A stretch of 20,713 bases of DNA from Dehalococcoidia bacterium (GCA_030613665.1 JAUWLN010000007.1:1-20713), one strand, 5' to 3'. Shown: positions 1 to 7,571, numbered from the stretch's first letter. The notes: generated from the sequence alone by a model not told the origin. Program-made: numbers and translations.

Positions 1-136
1 TCTCCAACCCTGCCTTAATGGGGAGCAGTATAGTGCTTTGACTATCTAAGAATCGTTCCCATTTCAACTTTCTGAGCTTGTAGAAAGAGCATGCCTGCCT
101 ATTTAAGCCGCAGGTACATTCCATCTCCACACTGGC

Positions 137-166
137 TTGTTAATTTCTTAGGCTAATTGATATACT
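137..166 (+). promoter_or_regulatory. Probable sigma-70 type promoter for yggT
   Basis: A TTGTTA -35 (137-142) and a TATACT -10 (161-166) are separated by 18 nt. The -10 is preceded by TG one base upstream (TGATATACT), an extended -10. Transcription would start near 173, downstream of the TTG at 157, so that TTG cannot be the start codon; the ATG at 193 fits. Seen by eye against the consensus, with no scoring. Confidence 0.45.
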
Positions 167-192
167 CCGTCGCATGGGGGATAATTAATGAC

Positions 193-603
193 ATGGGAAG
201 ACCCTGGTGGCACGATAGCTATTGGGAAAAAGACCAGAAGCCACAAAGAAGTCCACGTTTACCAAGACGAAAAGTCCTGGTTTGGATAGGCTTAGTAGTA
301 TTGTCATTACTACTGGCTATGAGTAGGACTGGTTTCCAACCATTTATTATCGTTTGGTTAGTTGGCTTCGTCCAGTATTTCTGTCGTATCTTGTCTTACA
401 CTATCTTTGCACGAGTAATACTGTCATGGTTTGGCATCAGTCGGTACAACATCTTTATTGTTATACTTGATGACGTTACTGAGCCAATCCTTGCACCATT
501 AAGACGGATAGTCCCAATGCTTGGTGTATTTGACCTCACTCCGTTAATTGCCATAGGTATTTTATACGCCATCCCTATCATTATCATTTTTCTTGCTGGT
601 TAA
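193..603 (+). CDS. YggT family integral membrane protein
   Basis: A 136-residue membrane protein. Residues 1-25 are polar and charged. A hydrophobic segment follows at about 28-45, then the YggT-like core: a segment with VGFVQYFCRILSYTIFARVILSWFG, a loop with the family-typical EPILAPLRRIVP, and a last hydrophobic helix reaching the C-terminus. YggT proteins are small inner-membrane proteins linked to osmotic tolerance or cell-surface organisation; no activity is established. I chose ATG 193 over the upstream TTG 157 because the TTG lies beside a promoter -10 and the ATG has a G-rich stretch 14 nt upstream, though that spacing is long. The protein is longer than the usual 90-100 residues because of the N-terminal extension. 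It lies 26 nt before the nitroreductase gene and is probably co-transcribed. Codon and base use are AT-richer than in the genes right of 2860. Confidence 0.82.
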   Translation: MGRPWWHDSYWEKDQKPQRSPRLPRRKVLVWIGLVVLSLLLAMSRTGFQPFIIVWLVGFVQYFCRILSYTIFARVILSWFGISRYNIFIVILDDVTEPILAPLRRIVPMLGVFDLTPLIAIGILYAIPIIIIFLAG

Positions 604-629
604 CAATAGAAACACTTAAGGAGGAGTAT

Positions 630-1139
630 ATGGATTTCTTAGAAATTGCCAAAAAACGATACAGCGTTAGAGCCTATCAACCTGACCCGGTTGAAGATGA
701 TAAATTACAGAATGTCCTTGAGGCAGCTCGTTTAGCACCAACGGCCTGCAATATACAGCCATTCCAACTTATTGTAATACACACAAAGGGTAAGGAAGCG
801 GAACTAAGACGTATTTATAGTGCATCGTGGTTCGTACAAGCACCTATAATAATCGCCGCCTGTGGGATTCCATCTGAAAGTTGGAGGCGTAGAGACGGTA
901 AGAATTACTGCGATGTTGATGTAACTATAGCCATGGACCATCTTATTTTAGCTGCCACTGAACTAGGACTTGGTACTTGTTGGGTTGGAGCGTTTAATCC
1001 AGATGCAGCTCGTGAAGTGTTAGGATTGCCAAATGATGTTGAACCAATTGCTTTTACACCACTTGGATATCCCGCAGACCAATCTGGGTATAAGAGCAGG
1101 AAATCGTTGAATGAAATAGTTCGATATGAACACTGGTAA
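630..1139 (+). CDS. Nitroreductase family protein (FMN-dependent)
   Basis: A 169-residue protein with the nitroreductase fold signature. The N-terminal RYSVRAY (10-16) is the phosphate-binding RxSxR-type motif for FMN. The segment EAARLAPTACNIQPFQLIVI follows, then the C-terminal half motif GLGTCWVGAF and the terminal PLGYP. Members reduce nitro compounds, quinones or flavins with NAD(P)H, or act in flavin chemistry; the substrate here cannot be told. The short length is typical of the compact group found in anaerobes. A strong Shine-Dalgarno, AAGGAGGAG, ends 3 nt before the ATG. It follows yggT by 26 nt and precedes the radical SAM gene by 52 nt, so one transcript for all three is plausible. 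No truncation is seen. Confidence 0.88.
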   Translation: MDFLEIAKKRYSVRAYQPDPVEDDKLQNVLEAARLAPTACNIQPFQLIVIHTKGKEAELRRIYSASWFVQAPIIIAACGIPSESWRRRDGKNYCDVDVTIAMDHLILAATELGLGTCWVGAFNPDAAREVLGLPNDVEPIAFTPLGYPADQSGYKSRKSLNEIVRYEHW

Positions 1140-1191
1140 TAGCGTTGGATAATAAGAATACTTTAGGATAGTCGAAAGGTTCAGGGGTGAT

Positions 1192-2274
1192 ATGAAGAAA
1201 TTGAGTACACATTCCTTTGAACTCGGTGCTATCAGACCGCCCAGCGAAGGCGGAAGTCATTCTCTGCTGATCCGGGTAACTCGTAATTGTCCCTGGAGTA
1301 GGTGTAAGTTTTGTTACGGTACGCCCTACAACCGTGAGAAGTTTCAGTTGAGAGGGGTCGAGGACATCAAGAAGGATATCCAGGCGGCCAAAACGATCAG
1401 CGATGAGATCAAGCAGGTATCATGGCAGCTTGGGTATGCTGGGCAGATCAATAATGTTGTCGGGTCAACGATCATCCAGAGAGAGCCGAACCTCAGCGAG
1501 AGCCATAGTTTTGTTACAGTATTCAACTGGCTCAACTCCGGTGGGCGTACGGCGTTTCTTCAAGATGCCGACTCGCTCATTATGCGAACTCCTGATTTAA
1601 TCGAAGTGATCAAGTACTTAAGAGAGACATTCCCGAGTCTAGAAAGGATTACTTCCTATGCTAGAGCCAAGACCATTTGCCGTAAAACCCTGGAAGAACT
1701 AAAGGGCATCAGGGTAGCTGGGTTGAACAGGTTGCATGTTGGCTTGGAGTCCGGTGATGATGAATTGCTAGAACATATCGATAAAGGTGTGACTGCCGAA
1801 CAGAACATTATAGCAGGAAGGAAAGCCAAGGAGACTGGTTTTGAGTTTTCGGCATATGTAATGCCCGGCTTGGGAGGCCCCAGCAGGTCCGAACAACATG
1901 CGAAAAATACCGCGCGAGTGCTTAACGAAATTAATCCACACTACATCAGATTCCGCCCCTTCGTACCCAGACCCAATACGCCTTTATTCGATGAATATCA
2001 AAGTGGGAAACTCCAGATATCATCACCCCATGAACGGTTAAGAGAGCTCAAGACAATGATAGAAGCTTTAACGGTTACATCTCGCGTATGTTTTGACCAT
2101 ATGATGAATGCTTGGCGGAAGGAATCTGGCGAGCTTTTGTTCACGCAAGACTATGAAGGATACAAATTCCCGGAAGAAAAAGAGAGAGTTTTGGAACTGA
2201 TTGAAGAAGGCTTGCGAGTCAGCGAATTACTGCATATCGATGCCAAGGACATGGTGGCGATGCCACACTTGTAA
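1192..2274 (+). CDS. Radical SAM protein of unknown function with CX4CX2C cluster motif
   Basis: A 360-residue radical SAM enzyme resembling the B12-less COG1032/Elp3-like group. The cluster motif is C33-P-W-S-R-C38-K-F-C41, which is CX4CX2C and not the canonical CX3CX2C. Further radical SAM-like elements are LQDADSLIM, a GLNRLHVGLESGDDELL strand-loop (about 176-192) and YVMPGLGG, after which come NEINPHYIRFRPFVPRPNTPL and a helical C-terminus. The cluster and AdoMet would support 5'-deoxyadenosyl radical chemistry, but no substrate can be named. A GGGGTGAT ribosome binding site lies just upstream of ATG 1192. GC content is intermediate between the AT-rich left genes and the GC-rich right part. 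No partner gene is recognisable nearby. Family confidence is high, function unknown. Confidence 0.87.
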   Translation: MKKLSTHSFELGAIRPPSEGGSHSLLIRVTRNCPWSRCKFCYGTPYNREKFQLRGVEDIKKDIQAAKTISDEIKQVSWQLGYAGQINNVVGSTIIQREPNLSESHSFVTVFNWLNSGGRTAFLQDADSLIMRTPDLIEVIKYLRETFPSLERITSYARAKTICRKTLEELKGIRVAGLNRLHVGLESGDDELLEHIDKGVTAEQNIIAGRKAKETGFEFSAYVMPGLGGPSRSEQHAKNTARVLNEINPHYIRFRPFVPRPNTPLFDEYQSGKLQISSPHERLRELKTMIEALTVTSRVCFDHMMNAWRKESGELLFTQDYEGYKFPEEKERVLELIEEGLRVSELLHIDAKDMVAMPHL

Positions 2275-2481
2275 TCTCAGAAATGCAACTGAGGAAGTGC
2301 ACACTCAGTAACCGCATTCTTTTGAAATCTTCATTTCAACAACAAAGTGCGAGCCTGTCCAACAAAACATCTGATTGTTACGTGTTAAATTTAGAGACAA
2401 TTGCGGTTATGCTTGAGGAGCGGCTCTTTTTCCGACGGTTAATCGGAGGGTTTGCCACCAAAGCCGATTTGTAGTAGAATC

Positions 2482-2524
2482 AGGGTGTCGAAAAGTCGCA
2501 TGGTGGGCTAAAAAGCGACACCCT
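2482..2524. repeat. Inverted repeat carrying tRNA-Lys-like fragments in the tRNA trailer region
   Basis: AGGGTGTCG (2482-2490) and CGACACCCT (2516-2524) form a perfect 9-bp stem around a 25-nt loop. AATCAGGGTGTCG (2478-2490) is an exact inverted match to part of the tRNA-Lys gene (2594-2606), and GCGACACCCT (2515-2524) is a direct match to the same part. There is no good U-run on either side, so a classic terminator is not supported. The rest of 2275-2566 holds nothing else I can call. Confidence 0.45.
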
Positions 2525-2566
2525 TATTGCCTCTAAAATCCTGTTTCACGGACGGGTTATTGAAGC

Positions 2567-2642
2567 TGGTAGGCCGTGCAGGTCTCGAACCTGCGACACC
2601 CTGATTAAAAGTCAGGTGCTCTACCAACTGAGCTAACAGCCC
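2567..2642 (-). tRNA. tRNA-Lys (anticodon UUU)
   Basis: A 76-nt cloverleaf read on the - strand. The acceptor arms are GGGCTGT and ACGGCCT, with G-U wobbles. The D arm is AGCTCAGTTGGTAGAGC, and the anticodon arm CTGAC-TTTTAAT-CAG has anticodon TTT. The T arm is GCAGG-TTCGAGA-CCTGC. The discriminator is A and the CCA end appears encoded (ACCA at 2570-2567). A second, slightly diverged copy begins at 20655 on the other strand. Confidence 0.96.
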
Positions 2643-2757
2643 ACATCAAATCTATGCTAATAATAAGCACTATAGCCTACCTCTACTATGTACTCTCTTT
2701 AAATTTTCGATGATTTAGGCTAGTTAAGAAGGGAACGGCGGATATCGGATTATCTGT

Positions 2758-2826
2758 TCCCCCTCTCCTTCAAAGGAGAGGGGGAGTTGGTTGGGTAAGA
2801 GGGGCTTCGCCCCTCTAAAACTCCCC
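2758..2826. repeat. Composite palindromic repeat (REP/MITE-like) with competing hairpins
   Basis: Hairpin A pairs TCCCCCTCTCCTT (2758-2770) with AAGGAGAGGGGGA (2773-2785) across a 2-nt gap. Hairpin B pairs AGAGGGGC (2798-2805) with GCCCCTCT (2809-2816) around TTC. An outer stem pairs GGGGAGTT (2781-2788) with AACTCCCC (2819-2826), encloses hairpin B and shares bases with hairpin A. GTTTTTATAATA follows the outer stem, so on the + strand it could also terminate transcription. A related hairpin occurs at 14463-14485. This dispersed CCCTCTCC/GGAGAGGG style suggests a REP-like element; copy number cannot be seen here. Confidence 0.6.
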
Positions 2827-2862
2827 GTTTTTATAATAAAGCTGTTCCTGAATTCCCCCTTT

Positions 2863-4179
2863 TTACTTATACCTCTTTACCTCAAATTGATACAGTTTTA
2901 TCGGCTCGCTGGAGTCGATGCTCGCCTTCATGCGGCAGATATCAATCTGCTCGTCAACCGTGTCCACCCCTTCAAGGTCGGGCAGCAGCAGGCCTCTCCG
3001 AAAACCGCACTCAACGATTATCCCGTACTTTTTCGGGTCGAGCCCTTTTTTACCCTTTACCGGCTTTGGCGCGGTGAGTACATCAACGCTGTATTCCAGG
3101 TCTGCCAGTTCCTCGGGGGCGACGGGTGGAAAGCGGGGGTCGCGGGTGGCGGAGCTGACGGCGTTGCTGATGATTTCCCCGGCGACGTTGGGCTGGGTGG
3201 GTTCAAAAGTGCCGATGCAGCCCCTCAGCTCGCCGAACCTGTGCAGGGACACGAAAACGCCCGCCTTCTGCTTCATCTCCGGCGTCAGTTCTTCGGGAGG
3301 GGCGATTACCTCGCCTGTGTTCACATAGGTCTCGACGGAGTTCTTGGCCAGCTGCACCAGCGGGTGCCGGGCGATGGCCTTGATGATGATGCCGGCGTAG
3401 CCGACCACCGCCGAATAATCGCCGGAGGTATCGCCGCTGGTCTGGTACTTGACCAGTTCGGCGGAGGTGGCACCGAGTTCCTTTGCGGCGGCGATAAGGC
3501 TGGCGACGGGCGCGACGCCGCACATGGTTATGTTTTGTTCCTCGACCCGGCGGAAAAGCTCGTCCTCGTCAAGGCGCAGTATGGCGTCTATCGCCTGCCG
3601 GTCTTTCTTCTCAGCAGTATCCTGAGGCTCGTAGTGGGTCATGTCGCTGCTGGCCATCAAAACCACTTCCCGTCCGGTGTCACTGGTGGCCCGGGCAATC
3701 TCCTTACCGATTTCCTTGTAGACGTCAATGCCGGCAAACGAGAGCGTTATGGGCACTATTTTGATATCGGGCTTGAAATACTGTAAAAAGGGAAGCTGGA
3801 CTTCGATGGAATGTTCAAACTGATGGGCGGCGACATCCTCCTGAAGGTGGTGCGTTATGCTCATCAGGTGCTGCGCAAGCTCCGCGTCAATCTCCACATC
3901 TCCCAGAGGCGTTTGCCATTTGCCCTGCGTCATTATGCTCAACGGTTTGCCTCTTCCCGTGTGGTTCGGCCCGAGGATGATGAAAGTATCCTTGAATTTG
4001 ACTCTGGAGATAACCGCCCCGGCTACCGGGCCGGAATAAACGTACCCGGCGTGGGGGGAGACCAGGCCGATAACGTCCTCTTTCTCCGCTGTATCGTCCA
4101 CCATCTTCTCTATCATTACCCGGAGCTGGGAAGCTGAAGCGGGATAAAACTGTCCGGCGACCACTGGCTGCCTGCTCAT
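2863..4179 (-). CDS. amrB: AmmeMemoRadiSam system fused protein B/A (Memo-AMMECR1)
   Basis: A 438-residue fusion. Residues 1 to about 268 are a Memo domain, related to LigB-type extradiol dioxygenases: SPHAGYVYSG with H43, GPNHTG with H73, HSIEVQLPFL at 123-132 and MCG with C220, matching the His/His/Cys metal site of Memo. Residues about 271-438 are an AMMECR1 domain with the hallmark LRGCIG at 318-323. No biochemical role is firmly established for the bacterial system; human MEMO1 has been linked to redox and metal binding. The ATG has a very good AAGGAG 7 nt upstream (4192-4187). It starts 15 nt after the radical SAM gene stop, so the two are one operon. The stop is followed by the composite hairpin repeat at 2758-2826. 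Fusion of B and A supports a physical complex, which is inference. Confidence 0.93.
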   Translation of the reverse strand: MSRQPVVAGQFYPASASQLRVMIEKMVDDTAEKEDVIGLVSPHAGYVYSGPVAGAVISRVKFKDTFIILGPNHTGRGKPLSIMTQGKWQTPLGDVEIDAELAQHLMSITHHLQEDVAAHQFEHSIEVQLPFLQYFKPDIKIVPITLSFAGIDVYKEIGKEIARATSDTGREVVLMASSDMTHYEPQDTAEKKDRQAIDAILRLDEDELFRRVEEQNITMCGVAPVASLIAAAKELGATSAELVKYQTSGDTSGDYSAVVGYAGIIIKAIARHPLVQLAKNSVETYVNTGEVIAPPEELTPEMKQKAGVFVSLHRFGELRGCIGTFEPTQPNVAGEIISNAVSSATRDPRFPPVAPEELADLEYSVDVLTAPKPVKGKKGLDPKKYGIIVECGFRRGLLLPDLEGVDTVDEQIDICRMKASIDSSEPIKLYQFEVKRYK

Positions 4180-4194
4180 TTTAGTTCTCCTTGT

Positions 4195-5211
4195 TTATGT
4201 TCTGAAGTTCAGTTCCGCACCGCAGAACTGGCATTGGGAGCCGTCCAGCCCCACGATTTCAGCTTCGTAGCCGAACCTCCGCACGACAATCTTGCCGCAG
4301 GAGTGGCAGACCGTGTTCTCGCTCTGGTGGCCGGGAACATTGCCCGCATAGATGAATTTTAACCCGGCCTTCTGGCCGATATCATAGGCCCGCTCCAGCG
4401 TGGCGATGGGCGTGGCCGGCAGATGCATCAGGTGGTGGTGGGGGTAGAAGCGGGTAACATGCCACGGCGTCAGTTCCCCCAGCTCGTCCTTTATCCAGCG
4501 GGCAATGCCCTCAAGCTGCTGGTCATCATCGTTCAGGGTGGGGATAACGTTGGTAATCACCTCAATGTGCATCTGCCACCTGTCCTTGGCCCTCCTGGCC
4601 ACCTCAAGAATGCCCCTCCAGTTTTGTATTCCGGTCAGGTCGCGGTATAAAGCATCGCTGAAACCTTTGATATCAACCCGCCAGGCGTCCAGGTAGGGGC
4701 CGATGGCATCCATCGCCTCCGGGGTAATATAGCCATTGGTTACGTATACGGTGTAGAGATTATTTTCCCTGGCCAGCCTGGCTGAATCAAGCGTGTACTC
4801 AAACCAGACGGTCGGCTCGTTGTAGGTCCAGGCAATGCCCTGGCAGTGGTGGCGTCTGGCGAGGTCGATGGCCGTTTGAGGGGGGACGTCCTGTGAGCGG
4901 AGCCAGGGCTCATTGTCCGGCGGGCAGGAAATTTCCCAGTTCTGGCAGTGCTGGCAGTGGAAATTGCAACCCCACCCCCCGATGGAGAAGGCAAGCGAGC
5001 CGGGGTAAAAGTGGAAAAGGGGTTTTTTCTCTATCGGGTCGGCCGCCACCGATGAAGCTTTGGCGTAGTTCAGGTTATATAAAACGCCGTGGCGATTCCG
5101 GTACATGCGGCAGACGCCGTACTTTTCCGGGTTAATAGTGCAGCGCCACTGGCAGGTATTACATTGCACCCTGGAATCAGGAAGCTTCTGGTAGAGCATT
5201 GCCTCGGGCAT
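4195..5211 (-). CDS. amrS: AmmeMemoRadiSam system radical SAM enzyme
   Basis: A 338-residue protein of the pyruvate formate-lyase activating enzyme-like radical SAM group. An N-terminal cysteine cluster (C17, C20, C24, C34) precedes the canonical CX3CX2C at C82-C86-C89 (CNFHCQHC). The barrel carries GIAWTYNEPTVWFEY, YVTNGYI and WRVDIKGF, and near the C-terminus CHSC and CQFC form a likely zinc ribbon. This domain order is typical of amrS. It is first gene of an operon with the Memo-AMMECR1 fusion, and this co-occurrence names the system; the reaction is not established. The ATG at 5211 has a GAGG about 9 nt upstream. The gene diverges from the DRTGG protein gene, with 177 nt between them holding promoters for both directions. 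Confidence 0.93.
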   Translation of the reverse strand: MPEAMLYQKLPDSRVQCNTCQWRCTINPEKYGVCRMYRNRHGVLYNLNYAKASSVAADPIEKKPLFHFYPGSLAFSIGGWGCNFHCQHCQNWEISCPPDNEPWLRSQDVPPQTAIDLARRHHCQGIAWTYNEPTVWFEYTLDSARLARENNLYTVYVTNGYITPEAMDAIGPYLDAWRVDIKGFSDALYRDLTGIQNWRGILEVARRAKDRWQMHIEVITNVIPTLNDDDQQLEGIARWIKDELGELTPWHVTRFYPHHHLMHLPATPIATLERAYDIGQKAGLKFIYAGNVPGHQSENTVCHSCGKIVVRRFGYEAEIVGLDGSQCQFCGAELNFRT

Positions 5212-5240
5212 GACTCGTACCTCGCTCGTTAATTAACCTC

Positions 5241-5249
5241 ATTATATCA
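5241..5249 (-). promoter_or_regulatory. Extended -10 promoter for the amrS operon
   Basis: Read on the - strand, TGATATAAT contains a perfect TATAAT (5246-5241) with TG one base upstream. No good -35 is seen at 16-18 nt, where the sequence is AT-rich only, so an extended -10 promoter is the better reading. The leader to the ATG would be about 20-25 nt. Confidence 0.5.
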
Positions 5250-5312
5250 CTCCAGCAACGCCAAATATATATCCCGGGGACACAGCCGGAAAGCGCTGCC
5301 ACCGCCTTTCTC

Positions 5313-5341
5313 TTTACGAAAGAGGGATAAGCAATTATAAT
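5313..5341 (+). promoter_or_regulatory. Probable promoter for the DRTGG protein gene
   Basis: TTTACG (5313-5318, 4 of 6 to TTGACA) and a perfect TATAAT (5336-5341) are separated by 17 nt. Transcription would start near 5348, giving a leader of about 40 nt that includes GGGAGG (5375-5380), 8 nt before the ATG. Confidence 0.5.
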
Positions 5342-5388
5342 GAAAAGGCATGTTTCGGTTGTGAACAAGAAAGCGGGAGGCGCGCTAT

Positions 5389-6414
5389 ATGGTTGCTTTA
5401 CTCATAGTATCGGCAGAGGCGGCAGCGGGTAAAACCACCGTTGCCGTTGGCCTTGGCCAGAAGTTGCTGGACGAAGGAAAGAAGGTCGGTTATCTCAGGC
5501 TTTCGGTCAGCGGAAAACCGTCGGACAGCCCGGCAGGAGATGCTGATTTTGCCAGGCAGGCTTTGAACTTAACGGAGGAAGTCGGCTTATTAAGCCCGTC
5601 TTTGGCGGGAGGAAAGGCACTGGCGGATAAGGTCAGGCAGGCTTACATTGAAGTCTCCCAGAACAAAGATTTGGTCATTATTGAAGGATACTGCGGGCCA
5701 ACGCCGGACGATGCCGGCAGTAAAGCAGCGTATGAAATCGCCGAGGCTTTAAAAGCCAGGGTAATCGTTGTGGAGAGCTATGCGGGTGGAAAATCGGCGC
5801 CGCAGCACGCTGCCAGCTATCTTGGCTTCGGCGAGAACCTGCTTGGCTTCGTCTTAAACAAGGTACCGAAGCGGGAACTGAAACGCACCTGCGAGGAATT
5901 AACCTCCCGGGTCAGCGAGGCAGAAATGCGCATACTCGGTGTCCTGCCCGAGGAGAGGGCACTGCTGGCGTTTACGGTGGGCGAGCTGGCCGAGCAGATA
6001 AGAGGGGAGATGCTGAATAACGGGGAAAAATCGATGGCGCTGGTGGAGAGCGTTATGACCGGGGCGATGTGCGTTGACTCCGGGCTGGACTATTTCGGAC
6101 GCAAGTCCAACAAGGCGGTGGTGGTCAGGCACGACCGTCCGGACATGCAGATGGCGGCGCTGGAAACAGCGACCAGGTGCCTCGTTATCAGCGGTGGTGG
6201 GGAGCCAATTGACTATGTCCGTTTCAAGGCGGAAGAAAAAAACATCCCCGTCATTATGACTCAGGATGACACAGACACGGTCATAAAGCATATCGAGACC
6301 CTGCTGGAAAGCACCAGGTTTCATCAGGATAAAAAGTTAAACAAGCTGGCCGAAGTCATGCAGGCCAACGTTGACTTAAAGGCGATATATGCCGGGATGG
6401 GCCTGGCGACTTAA
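5389..6414 (+). CDS. BioD-like/DRTGG domain protein (phosphotransacetylase N-terminal type, no catalytic domain)
   Basis: A 341-residue protein. Residues 1 to about 200 are a P-loop domain of the BioD-like type, with a nucleotide-binding AAAGKTT at 11-17, LVIIEGYCGP and VLNKVPKRE. Residues about 205-320 are a DRTGG domain, seen as MTGAMCVDSGLDYF, the VVVRHDRPDMQMAAL stretch and CLVISGGGEP. This pair of domains is the N-terminal half of long bacterial phosphotransacetylases (COG0857), where it acts as a regulatory region. Here it stands alone without the acetyltransferase domain, as in several anaerobes; its function is unknown, and a regulatory or nucleotide-sensing role is inference. The start is supported by GGGAGG 8 nt before the ATG and by the promoter upstream. 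The next gene, purM, follows after 113 nt, so co-transcription is uncertain. Confidence 0.87.
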   Translation: MVALLIVSAEAAAGKTTVAVGLGQKLLDEGKKVGYLRLSVSGKPSDSPAGDADFARQALNLTEEVGLLSPSLAGGKALADKVRQAYIEVSQNKDLVIIEGYCGPTPDDAGSKAAYEIAEALKARVIVVESYAGGKSAPQHAASYLGFGENLLGFVLNKVPKRELKRTCEELTSRVSEAEMRILGVLPEERALLAFTVGELAEQIRGEMLNNGEKSMALVESVMTGAMCVDSGLDYFGRKSNKAVVVRHDRPDMQMAALETATRCLVISGGGEPIDYVRFKAEEKNIPVIMTQDDTDTVIKHIETLLESTRFHQDKKLNKLAEVMQANVDLKAIYAGMGLAT

Positions 6415-6444
6415 CGGTTGTCGAGATATATTGAAATTATTAAG

Positions 6445-6459
6445 GCAAAACGCTTTTGC
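6445..6459. repeat. Small hairpin between the DRTGG gene and purM
   Basis: GCAAAA (6445-6450) pairs with TTTTGC (6454-6459) around a 3-nt loop. There is no U-run afterwards, so it is not a clear terminator. It is short and may be chance. Confidence 0.2.
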
Positions 6460-6527
6460 TGTAACCTGCGCTGGGACTGTGACATTGATAGATTTGACGC
6501 ACCGAATGATTGAATCAGGTGTTGTCT

Positions 6528-7544
6528 ATGGGCAGTAAAACAATCAGGCATACCTACGCCGCCGCCGGGGTTGATATTGATGCCGCCGCCAGAGCCAAGG
6601 CGCTAATCGGGAAACAGGCAAAAACAACTCACCGCCCGGAAGTATTGAGCGGCATCGGCTTCTTCGGGGGTCTTTTTGAACTCAAGGGGTATGAGCAGCC
6701 CGTTCTGGTCTCCAGCGTGGATGGTGTCGGCACCAAGTTGAAGATAGCCGCCGCTATGGGCAAACACGATACCATAGGCATTGACCTGGTGAATCACTGT
6801 GTCAACGACATCCTCACCAGCGGGGCGGAGCCCCTGTTCTTTCTGGATTACATTGCCATGGGCAAACTGGCGCCGGAGCAAGTGGCAGCGATTGCAACCG
6901 GACTGGCACAGGCCTGTCGGGAAGTCGGCTGTGCGCTCATCGGCGGAGAGACCGCCGAGATGCCGGGGCTTTATTCCGGTGAGGACTATGACCTTGCCGG
7001 CTTCATTATCGGCGCGGTGGAGAAAGAGAAAATCATCAGGGGCATAACCATTAAAGCCGGCGATGCGGTTATTGGCCTGCCATCCAGCGGACTGCATACC
7101 AATGGCTATTCCCTGGTGCGCAAAGTATTCGATGCCGGCGATTTTAAAAAGTATTTCTCAGAGCTGGGAAGGACGTTGGGTGAAACACTCCTCGAGCCGC
7201 ACCGCTGCTATTATCATCAGTTAAAGCCATTGTTGCCTGAGATTAAGGGAATAGCGCACATAACCGGTGGCGGCCTGGTTGACAACATACCCCGTGTGCT
7301 GCCGGAGGGTCTGGGCGTCCGCCTGGACAAGAAATCATGGACGGTGCCCCCGGTATTCCGGCTGATTCAGGACAGGGGAAACGTTGACGCGGCTGAGATG
7401 TACCGCGTGTTCAATATGGGCGTTGGCATGGCAATAGTCTGCGCGCCCAGTGATGTTTCGGGACTTATCGGGAAATTACCGGAAGCAAAAGTGATTGGCG
7501 AGGTGATGAAGCAAGAAGGTTCGGGCCGGGTTCTCGTTAATTGA
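6528..7544 (+). CDS. purM: Phosphoribosylformylglycinamidine cyclo-ligase (AIR synthetase)
   Basis: 338 residues, normal length for PurM. It closes formylglycinamidine ribonucleotide to aminoimidazole ribonucleotide with ATP, step five of purine synthesis, in the cytosol. Motifs seen include VSSVDGVGTKLKIA, DLVNHCVNDIL, GAEPLFFLDYIA, GGETAEMPGLY, GLPSSGLHTNGYSLVRK and HITGGGLVDNIPR, all characteristic of the PurM/HypE-type ATP-binding fold. I chose ATG 6528, with an AGGTG 8-9 nt upstream, over the in-frame TTG 6510, which has no ribosome binding site. The stop is followed after 27 nt by the AlkD-like gene and then purH, so purM-alkD-purH are probably one transcript. No defect is seen. Confidence 0.96.
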   Translation: MGSKTIRHTYAAAGVDIDAAARAKALIGKQAKTTHRPEVLSGIGFFGGLFELKGYEQPVLVSSVDGVGTKLKIAAAMGKHDTIGIDLVNHCVNDILTSGAEPLFFLDYIAMGKLAPEQVAAIATGLAQACREVGCALIGGETAEMPGLYSGEDYDLAGFIIGAVEKEKIIRGITIKAGDAVIGLPSSGLHTNGYSLVRKVFDAGDFKKYFSELGRTLGETLLEPHRCYYHQLKPLLPEIKGIAHITGGGLVDNIPRVLPEGLGVRLDKKSWTVPPVFRLIQDRGNVDAAEMYRVFNMGVGMAIVCAPSDVSGLIGKLPEAKVIGEVMKQEGSGRVLVN

Positions 7545-7571
7545 ACTTAAGCGGTGAGGTTGCAAAGAAGT

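Noticed and set aside
1..136. 3' end of an upstream gene
   Set aside because: All three + frames hit stops within 50 nt and the short tails are not recognisable, so no partial gene can be supported.
2283..2474. 63-residue + strand ORF after the radical SAM gene
   Set aside because: No ribosome binding site, no domain, and it is in an otherwise empty stretch.
2791..3786. A 331-residue + strand ORF opposite the Memo-AMMECR1 gene
   Set aside because: It lies antisense to a gene with clear Memo and AMMECR1 motifs, is of low complexity in composition (Gly/Ala/Asp rich) and shows no domain.
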